NCBI GenBank assembly: GCA_002347285.1
Contig: DDXW01000019.1
Location: 64,955 to 127,847 of the forward strand
DNA length: 62,893 nt
From: Rhodocyclaceae bacterium UBA2250
Lineage (GTDB): Bacteria; Pseudomonadota; Gammaproteobacteria; Burkholderiales; Rhodocyclaceae
Direction of reading: 5' to 3'
Shown here: piece by piece, positions 44,185-52,253 of the stretch
Layout of the letters: every line of letters starts with the position of its first letter
Numbering within the stretch: position 1 is the stretch's first letter
Made by a program: the position numbers and the translations under genes
The notes under the pieces: generated by a model
Databases searched by the model: none
Told to the model about the DNA's origin: nothing
What the model saw: the letters and a program-made list of their open reading frames with translations, nothing else

Positions 44185-46416
44185 TCAAACAATTCCTTTA
44201 CTGCGCATGTAACCGAGCACTTCAGCGGACCGAAAAGCAGTGGCTATCTTGAGACAATCCATTCCAGCCTCATCCTTTCGATAGGGGTCTCCGTGATGCC
44301 GAAGCATCAGAGCAAAGGCCCATCCCGAATTGTTCTCGGCCGCTAGCATGATCGGTGTTCGCCCAGGTTCGGGATACCGATGCGTCGCATTAGGATTTGC
44401 CCTGTGCTCAAGGAGCAACTCAACTATTCGAATCAGTTTCGGCACCGAATGCCGCCTCATCTGTTCCTCCACCATAGCCGAAGCTAACCGCTCAAACAAC
44501 TCAGCGTATAGCGGCATCTCGCGAAGTTTGCGAAGGCCATCCCCATCACCGAAAACGCCAGCCAAACTAACGTTATAGCGCCTGAGAACTTCCTTTTTAA
44601 CGAGGTCAGGATTAGCTGCTAGCGAGCGACAGAGAAACTGATAAAGCTTGCCGGGGCTTCGGACAGCGCCCAGCCTTTCCATCGCGAGATAAAGTGGGGT
44701 TTGATCAACAACGTTACCCCTCAAATCGGGTGAAGTCCCCATCAACAATAATTTCTCGACAACATCAGGCTCGCCCAAGTCGACAGCGCAGAGCAACGGC
44801 GTCAGTTGTTTCCTTACCGTGACACTGTTTAGTACAGAGATCGAGTGCTGATAATTCAGCAACAAGTCCAAGACCCGCCGATCCCCCGTTTGTGCAGCCT
44901 CCTGGATTGCGCATAGCAATGCTGAACCACCGGACTCATCGAGTTTCTCTACTGATGCACCCAAATCAAGCAGAGCCTTGACCTCTTCGAGCCTGTTGAA
45001 TGAAGCGAAAAAGCGTAACTGAGACCAGCGCCTAACTTGACCATCCCGGAACTTGATTGAAATCACTCTATCAGGTGACCGACGGTCAATTTTGACCTGT
45101 GAAATCTCGTCTTCGTCGAACACCAAAAAAGGTAGAGGCCCGACCTCGACATCGTCCGCCAGAGTTTCAGGAAATCTTCCCTCAACTGGAAACACTTGAT
45201 GAAACTGCTGGCTGAAATGATCGACTTCCCAATCCTCGACAACATCATCGCCCCGTGGGTTTGCGAACAAACCGAAAGCCACTGCTCGGTGTTTGAGACG
45301 CTTAAGCAATGCCTTCTTGCGAAGATAACCAGCCAGTACCAGGGCTTCCTCGACGATTTGTTTCTGCTGGTCTCCAGCACGATAGTTTGCCAGTTCGGCA
45401 GCACTCTCATAGTGAGGCAATGCAAGATCAAATTTTCCGGATAAAACATACCACCGGCCACGCATCCACTCGATGTGGAATCGAGTCCTGCCCTCTGGCT
45501 CTACAGCAGCAGACAAGCGTTCAAACTCATCCAACTCAGCTTTAAGCTTCGCCTGCTCGCCGACTTCTTTCTCAGTCGTACGCTTCAATCGCTCATAAAG
45601 CGTAAGCGCCGGCATCGTCAGCGTAGAAAACGGCTTCCCTGACTCAACTACTGCCAGTGACAAAAGGCGACCAATATCGAAATCAGGCATCCCAAGCAAG
45701 AGATGCCGGCGCATCGCTCCCCGGAAAGGCACAGGAGACTCTCTTTCCAAATGAGCAACAGTTCTCGAAACCATCAACCAGCACCGCAGATTTTGAAGCT
45801 TCTCTTCACTCACGCTCCCGGTATCTTTCAGAGCCTTGGAAAACCGAACAATGCTCTGAGGATCAGGCAGGTCCGTCCCCTTTGACCATTTCCGACATTT
45901 TTCAGCTTGGTCTCGATCCGAGCCGACGGTTTTTGGGTAGGCCAATTTCACCAGTGAAATCTCCTGGCCATCATCAAGCCAGCCCATAACAACCGCCACA
46001 GGATGGAGTTCCGGATCAAAAAACCGCATCAGGTCCGGACCGCCAAAGCCTTTTTTAATGCCTACGATCAAACCCAGCGCATGAAGGGCAAAGTAATGCT
46101 CAATGAGCAAAGGTAGAGATTGCTCTCGACTCAGGCTATCGAGGGGAAGACTTAAAACGAGGCGCAAGTAGCTCTGATGGACGTAAGCGAGAGATTGCCC
46201 AACCATCTGAGCAAACTCAGGGTCAATATACTTTGCCAATGGAGCGATCACCGACTCCTCCCCTAACGCCGGAAGAAGTGCCCAATTAAATTCACCTTTG
46301 CGTGCCAACTCGTCAATATCAGAGTTGTTACCCTTGGTCCCCAGCGCAACGGTAAGTGCCCGATACAGCTCACCCAATCGGGGATACGGGGGGGCAGGAT
46401 GCTTGTTCGTACTCAT
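44185..46416 (-). CDS. Ankyrin-repeat protein
   Basis: The 743-residue protein has a long helical N-terminal region of no recognised family (about residues 1-480). A C-terminal set of ankyrin-type repeats follows (FNRLEEVKALLDLGASVEKL, DRRVLDLLLNYQ, EPDVVEKLLLMGTSPDL, IVELLLEHRANPNAT, GRTPIMLAAENNSGWAFALM). Ankyrin repeats mediate protein contacts. ATG 46416 overlaps the stop of the upstream HicA-like gene as ATGA, so the pair is translationally coupled; this replaces the TTG four codons earlier. Function is unknown; a toxin-antitoxin or defence pair is possible. Confidence 0.8.
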   Translation of the reverse strand: MSTNKHPAPPYPRLGELYRALTVALGTKGNNSDIDELARKGEFNWALLPALGEESVIAPLAKYIDPEFAQMVGQSLAYVHQSYLRLVLSLPLDSLSREQSLPLLIEHYFALHALGLIVGIKKGFGGPDLMRFFDPELHPVAVVMGWLDDGQEISLVKLAYPKTVGSDRDQAEKCRKWSKGTDLPDPQSIVRFSKALKDTGSVSEEKLQNLRCWLMVSRTVAHLERESPVPFRGAMRRHLLLGMPDFDIGRLLSLAVVESGKPFSTLTMPALTLYERLKRTTEKEVGEQAKLKAELDEFERLSAAVEPEGRTRFHIEWMRGRWYVLSGKFDLALPHYESAAELANYRAGDQQKQIVEEALVLAGYLRKKALLKRLKHRAVAFGLFANPRGDDVVEDWEVDHFSQQFHQVFPVEGRFPETLADDVEVGPLPFLVFDEDEISQVKIDRRSPDRVISIKFRDGQVRRWSQLRFFASFNRLEEVKALLDLGASVEKLDESGGSALLCAIQEAAQTGDRRVLDLLLNYQHSISVLNSVTVRKQLTPLLCAVDLGEPDVVEKLLLMGTSPDLRGNVVDQTPLYLAMERLGAVRSPGKLYQFLCRSLAANPDLVKKEVLRRYNVSLAGVFGDGDGLRKLREMPLYAELFERLASAMVEEQMRRHSVPKLIRIVELLLEHRANPNATHRYPEPGRTPIMLAAENNSGWAFALMLRHHGDPYRKDEAGMDCLKIATAFRSAEVLGYMRSKGIV

Positions 46417-46619
46417 ATCAGACTGCAACTCAGTAGCTTGCGGATGTCACGCTTGAAATTCTGGAAGGCTCGGTAATCACTAGGGGTACATGGCACAGGG
46501 ATTCGCCGTCCAGAAGGCGATATAAGTTTTCCATGGCGCCCACCTGAATGATATTGCCATCCGTCATTTATCAGCTGGCGCACATAATCGGAAATTGCTC
46601 GATCTTTGCAGTATCTCAT
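46413..46619 (-). CDS. HicA-like small protein
   Basis: The 68-residue protein has the short double-strand-RNA-binding fold pattern of HicA (LINDGWQYHSGGRHGKLISP, then vPcTPSDYRAFQNFKRDIRKLL). The key histidine after the Gly-rich turn is present. HicA toxins cut mRNA, but no HicB partner is adjacent; the downstream coupled gene is the ankyrin protein. It may be a HicA-derived nucleic-acid-binding protein rather than a toxin. Confidence 0.5.
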   Translation of the reverse strand: MRYCKDRAISDYVRQLINDGWQYHSGGRHGKLISPSGRRIPVPCTPSDYRAFQNFKRDIRKLLSCSLI

Positions 46620-46631
46620 GTCGCGTTCCGC

Positions 46632-46657
46632 CCCCCAGGCAGCGAACTACCTGGGGG
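46632..46657 (-). terminator. Hairpin after the SMP-like gene
   Basis: CCCCCAGG - CAGCGAACTA - CCTGGGGG lies 10 bp after the SMP-like stop, on the side towards the HicA-like gene. There is no T-run, so it may slow rather than end transcription. Confidence 0.45.
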
Positions 46658-46667
46658 CTAAAGGTTA

Positions 46668-46859
46668 TTAAGCGTTACCGCCAGAACCATTCGTGTTGCC
46701 GGTAGTCGCGTTACGAGCCACTACCGACTGAGCGCGAGCAACAAAGCTACCGGCTGCAACCTGACCACCATTCGCCTTAGCTGTCGCACTCTGGATACGA
46801 GAAACAGCAGTAGCAGTCATCGGGCTACGGGGAGCAGACTTCGCAGAAGATTTCGCCAT
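46668..46859 (-). CDS. Small seed-maturation-protein-like (SMP) protein
   Basis: The 63-residue protein is Ala/Ser/Asn-rich with SRIQSATAKANGGQVAAGSF followed by VARAQSVVARN. This pattern recalls the SMP (late-embryogenesis-abundant) motif found in some bacterial plasmid and island proteins. Likely intrinsically disordered. Role unknown. ATG 46859 follows a GAAAGGAAAT ribosome site. Confidence 0.55.
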   Translation of the reverse strand: MAKSSAKSAPRSPMTATAVSRIQSATAKANGGQVAAGSFVARAQSVVARNATTGNTNGSGGNA

Positions 46860-47012
46860 GATTATTTCCTTTCAGAAAGTTGGTTTGTTGTCACCGGAAT
46901 TGGCAACGGGGCGAACAATATTCCGGCGGTAAAAACCAATCTCCCGCGCCAGTGGTCAAAAAAATCTCAAAAACACAACACCATGATCTGAAACCCTTTT
47001 TTTCACCGAATA

Positions 47013-47029
47013 GGCGAAAATTTTTCGCC
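47013..47029. promoter_or_regulatory. Palindrome upstream of the SMP-like gene
   Basis: GGCGAAAA - T - TTTTCGCC is a perfect inverted repeat with 8-bp arms in a region without a gene. It could be an operator. Confidence 0.4.
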
Positions 47030-47063
47030 AATCGACATCAACAAAGCCAACTCTGGAACGAAA

Positions 47064-47095
47064 AAAAGCCCGCCTGAACTCTCAGGCGGGCTTTT
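47064..47095. terminator. Bidirectional terminator after the helicase gene
   Basis: AAAAGCCCGCCTGA - ACTC - TCAGGCGGGCTTTT is a perfect stem with A/T runs on both sides. It ends the DUF5131-to-helicase operon. Confidence 0.88.
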
Positions 47096-47106
47096 CAATC
47101 TGATGA

Positions 47107-48522
47107 CTATGCAGCAAGAGCCGTTGCATCGTTTGCTGCTCCCTCGGCGGGTTTCGTCGCTGGTAGATCAACAATGTGCGCGGAGCGTTTGTTCAAGATC
47201 TCCTCCCCTGCAGGAGTCATTTTCACGCACCAGTAGTCCTTGCCATTCGAGCGCGTCTTGCTGAAACCCATGTGCTTCAAACGCTTGCCGAGAACAATGT
47301 TGTTCTCCGCCTTCACTCCGAAAGCGCTCGCCCAACTCGTGTAAAGCTTATACAAGGCGGCGGGCTGCATACCCTTCTCAGCGCATTTAAACAGAGCCTC
47401 ATCGGCAAACATCTTGATCTGGTCAGACTCCTCGCGGTACTGAAGCGATGCAGCTTCGGAAGAGGCCGGAACCACAAAACACTTGCGCTCACGCAGGGAT
47501 TTCAACCCACGGACAGCCATTGCGAAAATGCCGTCCAACTCCGCCGACAACTTGGCTGGCAGATTCATATCCATCTCGTCGGCGGTGAAATTGCGGTTGA
47601 AACGGATCATCACCAAGCGGCGGAAAAAGGCATGGGTGACATCACGCAATTTCGGCAAATGGTTCGTAGCGAGCATGACGCGCGTGGTCGGGATGAAAGC
47701 AAATGGGCGCTCGTACTTGCGCTCGGCCTCAACCATGTCACCGCTGACAATCTGCTTGAGCACGCCGTCATCCATCACCGTGTTTTCGTTGATTTCGGAA
47801 CTCATCAACAGCAGCTTTCCATCCAGCTCAGCCAGCGCACGGCGATTTCCGAGGCGTTGAACCGGTGCGCTGTAGACGTTTTCATGACCGACCAACTCGG
47901 CCATAAGCTTTAGCAACACCGACTTGCCGTTGCCACCATCCCCGACGCAGACGACGAATTTCTCGAAGCTGGTATCCGGGATCAGGCAAAGCCCCATCCA
48001 CTCACGCATGAACTGGATTTTCTGATCACGGTCGTGATCATCGCGAAACACATCGCTCAGGAATTTCTCGAAGACCGGCGCTTGAGCATTCTCATCCCAA
48101 TCAACATTACGGCCTGAGCGGAGATGCATCGCAGGATCGTGAGGCACAAGCTGATATGTCGTCATGTCGAGCGCACCGTTCTTGAAGCAGACGAAGTTAT
48201 GGTTCGGCTTGAATTCGCTGCCTTTGACGACGCAAGTTGTCTTCAGCAAGGCATGAAGCTCGCGCACATGCTTGAATTCGACACCTGGGCCGAAAAAATC
48301 AGTTACCAAACGCAGAATATCGGCCTGCTCGTCCAGGTCGGTCCAATACCCGCCCACATACGCCAGGAAACCGTTATGGAGGTACACGAGGCCATTCGGG
48401 TAATACTTACGGAGAAATTCCTTAACCCAGTCGGCAGCAGTATCAGGAATCGGCCAGCAAGCAAGCGACGCTTCGGTGGTGGTAGAGGTGGTGGTGATGG
48501 TGATGGTTTGGTTGTTTTCCAT
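47107..48522 (-). CDS. Superfamily-3 (D5/VapE-type) helicase without primase domain
   Basis: The 471-residue protein has a D5-like N-terminal region and an SF3 ATPase: Walker A GDGGNGKS at residues 194-201, Walker B KLLLMSSE near 236-243, motif C RVMLATNHLP at 281-290 and the arginine-finger FFRRL near 300. SF3 helicases unwind DNA at phage and plasmid origins. P4-type proteins usually carry an N-terminal primase, absent here. It starts 11 bp after the polymerase gene, so the two are one operon. The first 18 codons are a Thr/Ile-rich run (ACC/GGT-like repeats in the DNA). Confidence 0.88.
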   Translation of the reverse strand: MENNQTITITTTSTTTEASLACWPIPDTAADWVKEFLRKYYPNGLVYLHNGFLAYVGGYWTDLDEQADILRLVTDFFGPGVEFKHVRELHALLKTTCVVKGSEFKPNHNFVCFKNGALDMTTYQLVPHDPAMHLRSGRNVDWDENAQAPVFEKFLSDVFRDDHDRDQKIQFMREWMGLCLIPDTSFEKFVVCVGDGGNGKSVLLKLMAELVGHENVYSAPVQRLGNRRALAELDGKLLLMSSEINENTVMDDGVLKQIVSGDMVEAERKYERPFAFIPTTRVMLATNHLPKLRDVTHAFFRRLVMIRFNRNFTADEMDMNLPAKLSAELDGIFAMAVRGLKSLRERKCFVVPASSEAASLQYREESDQIKMFADEALFKCAEKGMQPAALYKLYTSWASAFGVKAENNIVLGKRLKHMGFSKTRSNGKDYWCVKMTPAGEEILNKRSAHIVDLPATKPAEGAANDATALAA

Positions 48523-48533
48523 GGTTTACTCCT

Positions 48534-51191
48534 TTAGTTGGTTGAAATAAATTTTTCGATCTCGATGCTCGGGAACCCTTCCACAAGCACCGCTTTCAGT
48601 TCCTCAGTACGAGGGGTTAATGGCACTGCGTGCTCTTCAAACTTCGCCCGTTTGGCGTTCTTGATCTCATCGACAGTGGTCGGATAGCCACGCTCTGTAA
48701 GCCAAACAGCCAACTCGGGATAGGTCATCGTTTTGGTCAATCCGCAGAACCCTTGCGTGTAGGCACGCAAGAACAAGCGGCGAAACACATCCGTGATATC
48801 GCCGCTTGTTGGCCTAATTCCGAAACTGCGGCTTTTCCCTTTGCTGAGGCGATCCCGTATCAGGGCAAACTGGTAGTGATCCTCCCAGTCATGAAAGTCC
48901 TGAAGGGTTTTCAGGCAATGTTTGTCACGCCAGCCGTCGAAAATGGCCCTCGCCCGCTCGCATTCCGCGAGGTCACTCCAAGGCACACTGCTCAACGAGA
49001 GGTGCTCGCCATCAGCAACAGCTACCTGCTGCGGCTCAACCAAGCGGCGCTTGAAGTCGAACTCCAGGTTCAGCCTCGATTCCCGAGTAAGACGCACCAC
49101 GTCAGCGTCCTTGACCCACTGCTCACGAAATGGCGTGAAAGGCCGCGTGACCGTCTTGTCACCTGGGCATCGATTCATGAACAAATCGACCATGAATTCG
49201 TTGTGCAGCGCATGTTCGACCTGCGGTGACACCCCCGCTTTTGCGAGAATGAATGGCTCGCTCTCGAACGGAATGGCCGTGACCTGACCACGAGTTTTCA
49301 TCGCAATAAGCTGCCTCACACGATGCTTGCGTTCCAGCATCTTGCTACCGGGAGAAACCCGTTCGCAGAGAGCCTGAAAGCGCTTTGCCATCGCCCCATC
49401 CAACACCAACTCGGACTCGTCGGCATCCGTTATGAAGCCGTCCGTCGTGGCGCTGATCACATTTCGATGCGGAGGGATTCCAGCAATTTGCTCGCTGAGA
49501 ACAGCGCGAACGAAGCCCGTCGTGTGTGCTGCGATGGCGGCATTCGTCAAACTGGAATGAGGTAGTTCAACACTCTTCATCCCCTGAGAGTCGAATACCG
49601 TCTTTGCCTTCAGGCCTTGCGCCGTCTTGCCGTACAAGCTGTTACCGAGGAGCTTGGCGTACAACTCATCGAGGCTGCCTTTCTCGAACGATTTCCGCAG
49701 GGCGCGGATATGCATCACGAAAGGCTCGAACAGCCGGCTATCGCCTTCGCACCAAGGGAAAAGCACGCCATGCAAGATGGTGAGTTCGCAGCCGAGATTC
49801 AGCGCCACCTCGATTTCGGGTGCTGTGCAATACGAAAATCCCGTCAGCGGATATACCAGCCCACCCTGGGAATTCCTCACCGGCATCGACGGAAACCGAG
49901 TGCCCTCGGGGAAAGCAAACCGCACGTAGGCAAACCCGAGTACATGCCCGACAAAATCGGCTGGATCCTTTGAATACCAGAAGTTGTCGTAGTCGATGTG
50001 GCGAAGATCGACCATCCCTGTCGTGTAAGCCCCAGCCAGATCGAAGTCGTTGTAGATACCGATGGTCGTCGGGCCAAAGGCATAGCACTCGTTTCGGCCA
50101 CCGCTGTAGCAATCGGCAACAAACGGCTCGTTGGCTTTTCGCATCGGCGTAAGCGCCTTTTCTTTCTTGCTTACTACCTGACCCCTTGCCGAGTTCCAGT
50201 AGGTGCTGCTGCCTTCAGTCACCCCAAATGCCGCATTGAAATCGACTTGGCTCTCCTCGAGCTTCGAGGTAAAGATGCGGACGGCAAGGCTGCTAGCCGT
50301 CGCAGGTAGGGAGCGCTTTCCGGTGTGTTTTGCAGCAAAACAGAGCAAGCGCAGATAAAACCGGACAGCGATTTCTGAGTCTCGGAGGCCGTACCTCTCG
50401 AAGGCCTTTTTGTCGCCTTGCAGCAGCAAATCCATCCGCTCCTTGAGATACCCCTCAGGCAGTTCAAGCTTCGGCAAGCCAAGCAAATCGCCGATTTGCG
50501 CCAGCGAAGTTCCCATCGCCACATGGCCGCCGGCATCGACAAAGCGAACCTTCAGCGTGCGGAATACCCCGTCACGATCCATCGCCAAGTAGGTTTTGTT
50601 ATTCAACAGGCCATCAAGGTCATCTGCTTCAGGCTCCAAAAGGAGTGAGGTTTTCACCGAGGCGACTCGGCCACCGACGTTTTCCAGGGCTTGCTTGAAC
50701 GACACGAGGTCGCCAAACGCCTGTAAGTCGATCCGCAAGAAGAAGCCAACCAGAACGACATGGTTCGGCCATTCGAGGATTACCCCGCGATCCATCGCCT
50801 CGTGGATCAACTCAAAGACGATCTCGCGGAAGTGAGGGCGTTGGTTTTTCTCTGGCCCATGCGGATACACCACTCGTTCCATAACACCGCACTCGCCAAC
50901 CAGATAAAACTGGAGGCTCAGGATCACGTTGTCATGCTCTTCATCACCGGGAACAAACTCAGAATCGAAGCCGATATACACGGTCGGCCCCTGACCTTTC
51001 CGAGGCTTGCCAGGATCAGTTGTAATGTCTGCGGCTTGATGAGCCGTCAGCACTTCCCAACGCTCCAGCTCAGCCTCGATGTCCTCGTCGAACAGAGGGT
51101 CGGGATGGTTGGTGTAACAGTCCGGTACATATTCCCCTTCCGGCGACTTACACCAGGTTTCCGGGACGGGAGTTTCAATAACGTTTTGCAT
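48534..51191 (-). CDS. Family-B DNA polymerase, likely primer-independent (piPolB)
   Basis: The about 885-residue polymerase has an exonuclease domain (ExoI GFDSEF near residue 78, ExoII D in FFLRIDLQAF near 157, ExoIII YGLRDSE near 270) and PolB motifs A (NDFDLAGAYTTGM, about 384-395), B (KLLGNSLYGKTA, 515-526) and C (SATTDGFI, 582-589). A KTRG tetrapeptide follows motif C (634-637); from memory this invariant motif marks the piPolB group. piPolBs start DNA synthesis without a primer and carry out strand displacement. Residue numbers count from the upstream ATG at 51197; the ATG at 51191 is preferred because the GGAG ribosome site is 8 nt before it. It is paired with the helicase gene. Confidence 0.86.
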   Translation of the reverse strand: MQNVIETPVPETWCKSPEGEYVPDCYTNHPDPLFDEDIEAELERWEVLTAHQAADITTDPGKPRKGQGPTVYIGFDSEFVPGDEEHDNVILSLQFYLVGECGVMERVVYPHGPEKNQRPHFREIVFELIHEAMDRGVILEWPNHVVLVGFFLRIDLQAFGDLVSFKQALENVGGRVASVKTSLLLEPEADDLDGLLNNKTYLAMDRDGVFRTLKVRFVDAGGHVAMGTSLAQIGDLLGLPKLELPEGYLKERMDLLLQGDKKAFERYGLRDSEIAVRFYLRLLCFAAKHTGKRSLPATASSLAVRIFTSKLEESQVDFNAAFGVTEGSSTYWNSARGQVVSKKEKALTPMRKANEPFVADCYSGGRNECYAFGPTTIGIYNDFDLAGAYTTGMVDLRHIDYDNFWYSKDPADFVGHVLGFAYVRFAFPEGTRFPSMPVRNSQGGLVYPLTGFSYCTAPEIEVALNLGCELTILHGVLFPWCEGDSRLFEPFVMHIRALRKSFEKGSLDELYAKLLGNSLYGKTAQGLKAKTVFDSQGMKSVELPHSSLTNAAIAAHTTGFVRAVLSEQIAGIPPHRNVISATTDGFITDADESELVLDGAMAKRFQALCERVSPGSKMLERKHRVRQLIAMKTRGQVTAIPFESEPFILAKAGVSPQVEHALHNEFMVDLFMNRCPGDKTVTRPFTPFREQWVKDADVVRLTRESRLNLEFDFKRRLVEPQQVAVADGEHLSLSSVPWSDLAECERARAIFDGWRDKHCLKTLQDFHDWEDHYQFALIRDRLSKGKSRSFGIRPTSGDITDVFRRLFLRAYTQGFCGLTKTMTYPELAVWLTERGYPTTVDEIKNAKRAKFEEHAVPLTPRTEELKAVLVEGFPSIEIEKFISTN

Positions 51192-51210
51192 GTTCATATC
51201 TCCGAAAACA

Positions 51211-51243
51211 GTGAGGGGTAGCGGTTACCCCACTACCCCTCAC
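51211..51243 (-). promoter_or_regulatory. Strong hairpin in front of the polymerase gene
   Basis: GTGAGGGGTAG - 11 nt - CTACCCCTCAC is a perfect 11-bp stem between the 77-residue gene and the polymerase start. A TGTTTTC follows on the minus strand, so it could act as an attenuator or as an RNA-binding site. Confidence 0.55.
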
Positions 51244-51267
51244 CGGTGATTGTTGAAAAAAACAGGG

Positions 51268-51501
51268 TTACTGTTCGAGGAAACTCCAATCGGGCTCGAG
51301 CCCTGCCATACCCGACCGAGTGAGACGAATGAGCGTTTCGCGAACCTGTTTTGCTTTCTCATCGTCTTCCACATCGATCCACGCAAGCAGGCGGCGCTGG
51401 TCATCACGGCAAGAAACCCCCTTGCCAGGGTGAAGGGTGATCGAAGCCACTACGTGCATCGCAATGGCATTGCCGTTAGGGAGAACAGTCAGTTTTGCCA
51501 T
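51268..51501 (-). CDS. Hypothetical 77-residue protein of the polymerase operon
   Basis: The protein starts AKLTVLPNGNAIAMHVVASI and ends in a charged region (VEDDEKAKQVRETLIRL). ATG 51501 follows a GGAGG ribosome site and lies 1 bp after the NADAR stop, so it is cotranslated with it. The longer open frame upstream overlaps NADAR and is not used. No family was recognised; a small accessory factor is all that can be said. Confidence 0.6.
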   Translation of the reverse strand: MAKLTVLPNGNAIAMHVVASITLHPGKGVSCRDDQRRLLAWIDVEDDEKAKQVRETLIRLTRSGMAGLEPDWSFLEQ

Positions 51502-51502
51502 G

Positions 51503-52162
51503 TTAGAAACCTCCGTTAGTAGCGTTAGGCAGTTGGTTGGTGTGCTTGCCGCGGAGCGCAGCGAAAATGCCATTGAGCGTTACCTCATCCCAGATGCCGA
51601 AATTGAGGGTTCCCAGGACACGCCCCATCAGTCGAAGCTCTACACCGTCAGGGGGTGCAAGCTTGGCATCGTGAAAACCGCCCTCGTCGTCAATCAACTC
51701 CTCGCGAAGATTCGTCAGTTGAATACCGAGGTGGTTATGGCCCACGAGCAAATCACCTTGAGGAATACACCCCCAGAAGGTGTCGCGTTTCGACGAGATT
51801 TCGACGATGTCGGCATCTCCAGTGGAACGAAGCAGATCGCCAAACGGCTCGAAATTGCTTTGCAGCTTGGCCCGCAAGCAGTAAGCCATTACAGAGAGCT
51901 TGATTTCCTCCCAGTCAGGGCGAATCAGGTGGCGATACCGTTTAGCAACCATCTTGGCTGCCACCGGGCTCGATTTCTCCAAGATCGCCGCCTGGACCTC
52001 AGGGTGATTCGGAAATTTCAACGCCTGATAAAGATGCTCGCTGGTTCTGCACCGAACACCGTACAGCGTGATCAGATAGCCAGCAGCCATGTTGGAAAGG
52101 CCACCGAAGGCTTCGCGGGTTTTGCAGAACGACACAACTTGGTCTTGGATATAAGTCTTCAT
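51503..52162 (-). CDS. NADAR-family protein (first copy)
   Basis: The 219-residue protein has NADAR hallmarks: FGGLSNMAAGYLITLYG near the start, TSEHLYQALKFPNHPEVQ, then WEEIKLSVMAYCLRAK and VEISSKRDTFWGC. NADAR proteins act on ADP-ribose-linked targets; some remove ADP-ribose from guanine in DNA and so counter DarT-type toxins, and the YbiA branch acts on riboflavin intermediates. ATG 52162 follows AAGGAG. It lies between DUF5131 and the polymerase, unlike stand-alone YbiA genes. Confidence 0.88.
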   Translation of the reverse strand: MKTYIQDQVVSFCKTREAFGGLSNMAAGYLITLYGVRCRTSEHLYQALKFPNHPEVQAAILEKSSPVAAKMVAKRYRHLIRPDWEEIKLSVMAYCLRAKLQSNFEPFGDLLRSTGDADIVEISSKRDTFWGCIPQGDLLVGHNHLGIQLTNLREELIDDEGGFHDAKLAPPDGVELRLMGRVLGTLNFGIWDEVTLNGIFAALRGKHTNQLPNATNGGF

Positions 52163-52253
52163 AATTTTCTCCTTGTGAAAATGACTTAAGGGTTTGCAGT
52201 ACATCCGGCGCGAACAAAGAGAACCATTCCTCCTCGTCGAGCCTCGGATTCTT

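Noticed and set aside
48476..48512. GGT/GAT-type trinucleotide run at the helicase start as a phase-variation tract
   Set aside because: The units are three bases long and imperfect, so changes would alter Thr number without shifting the frame.
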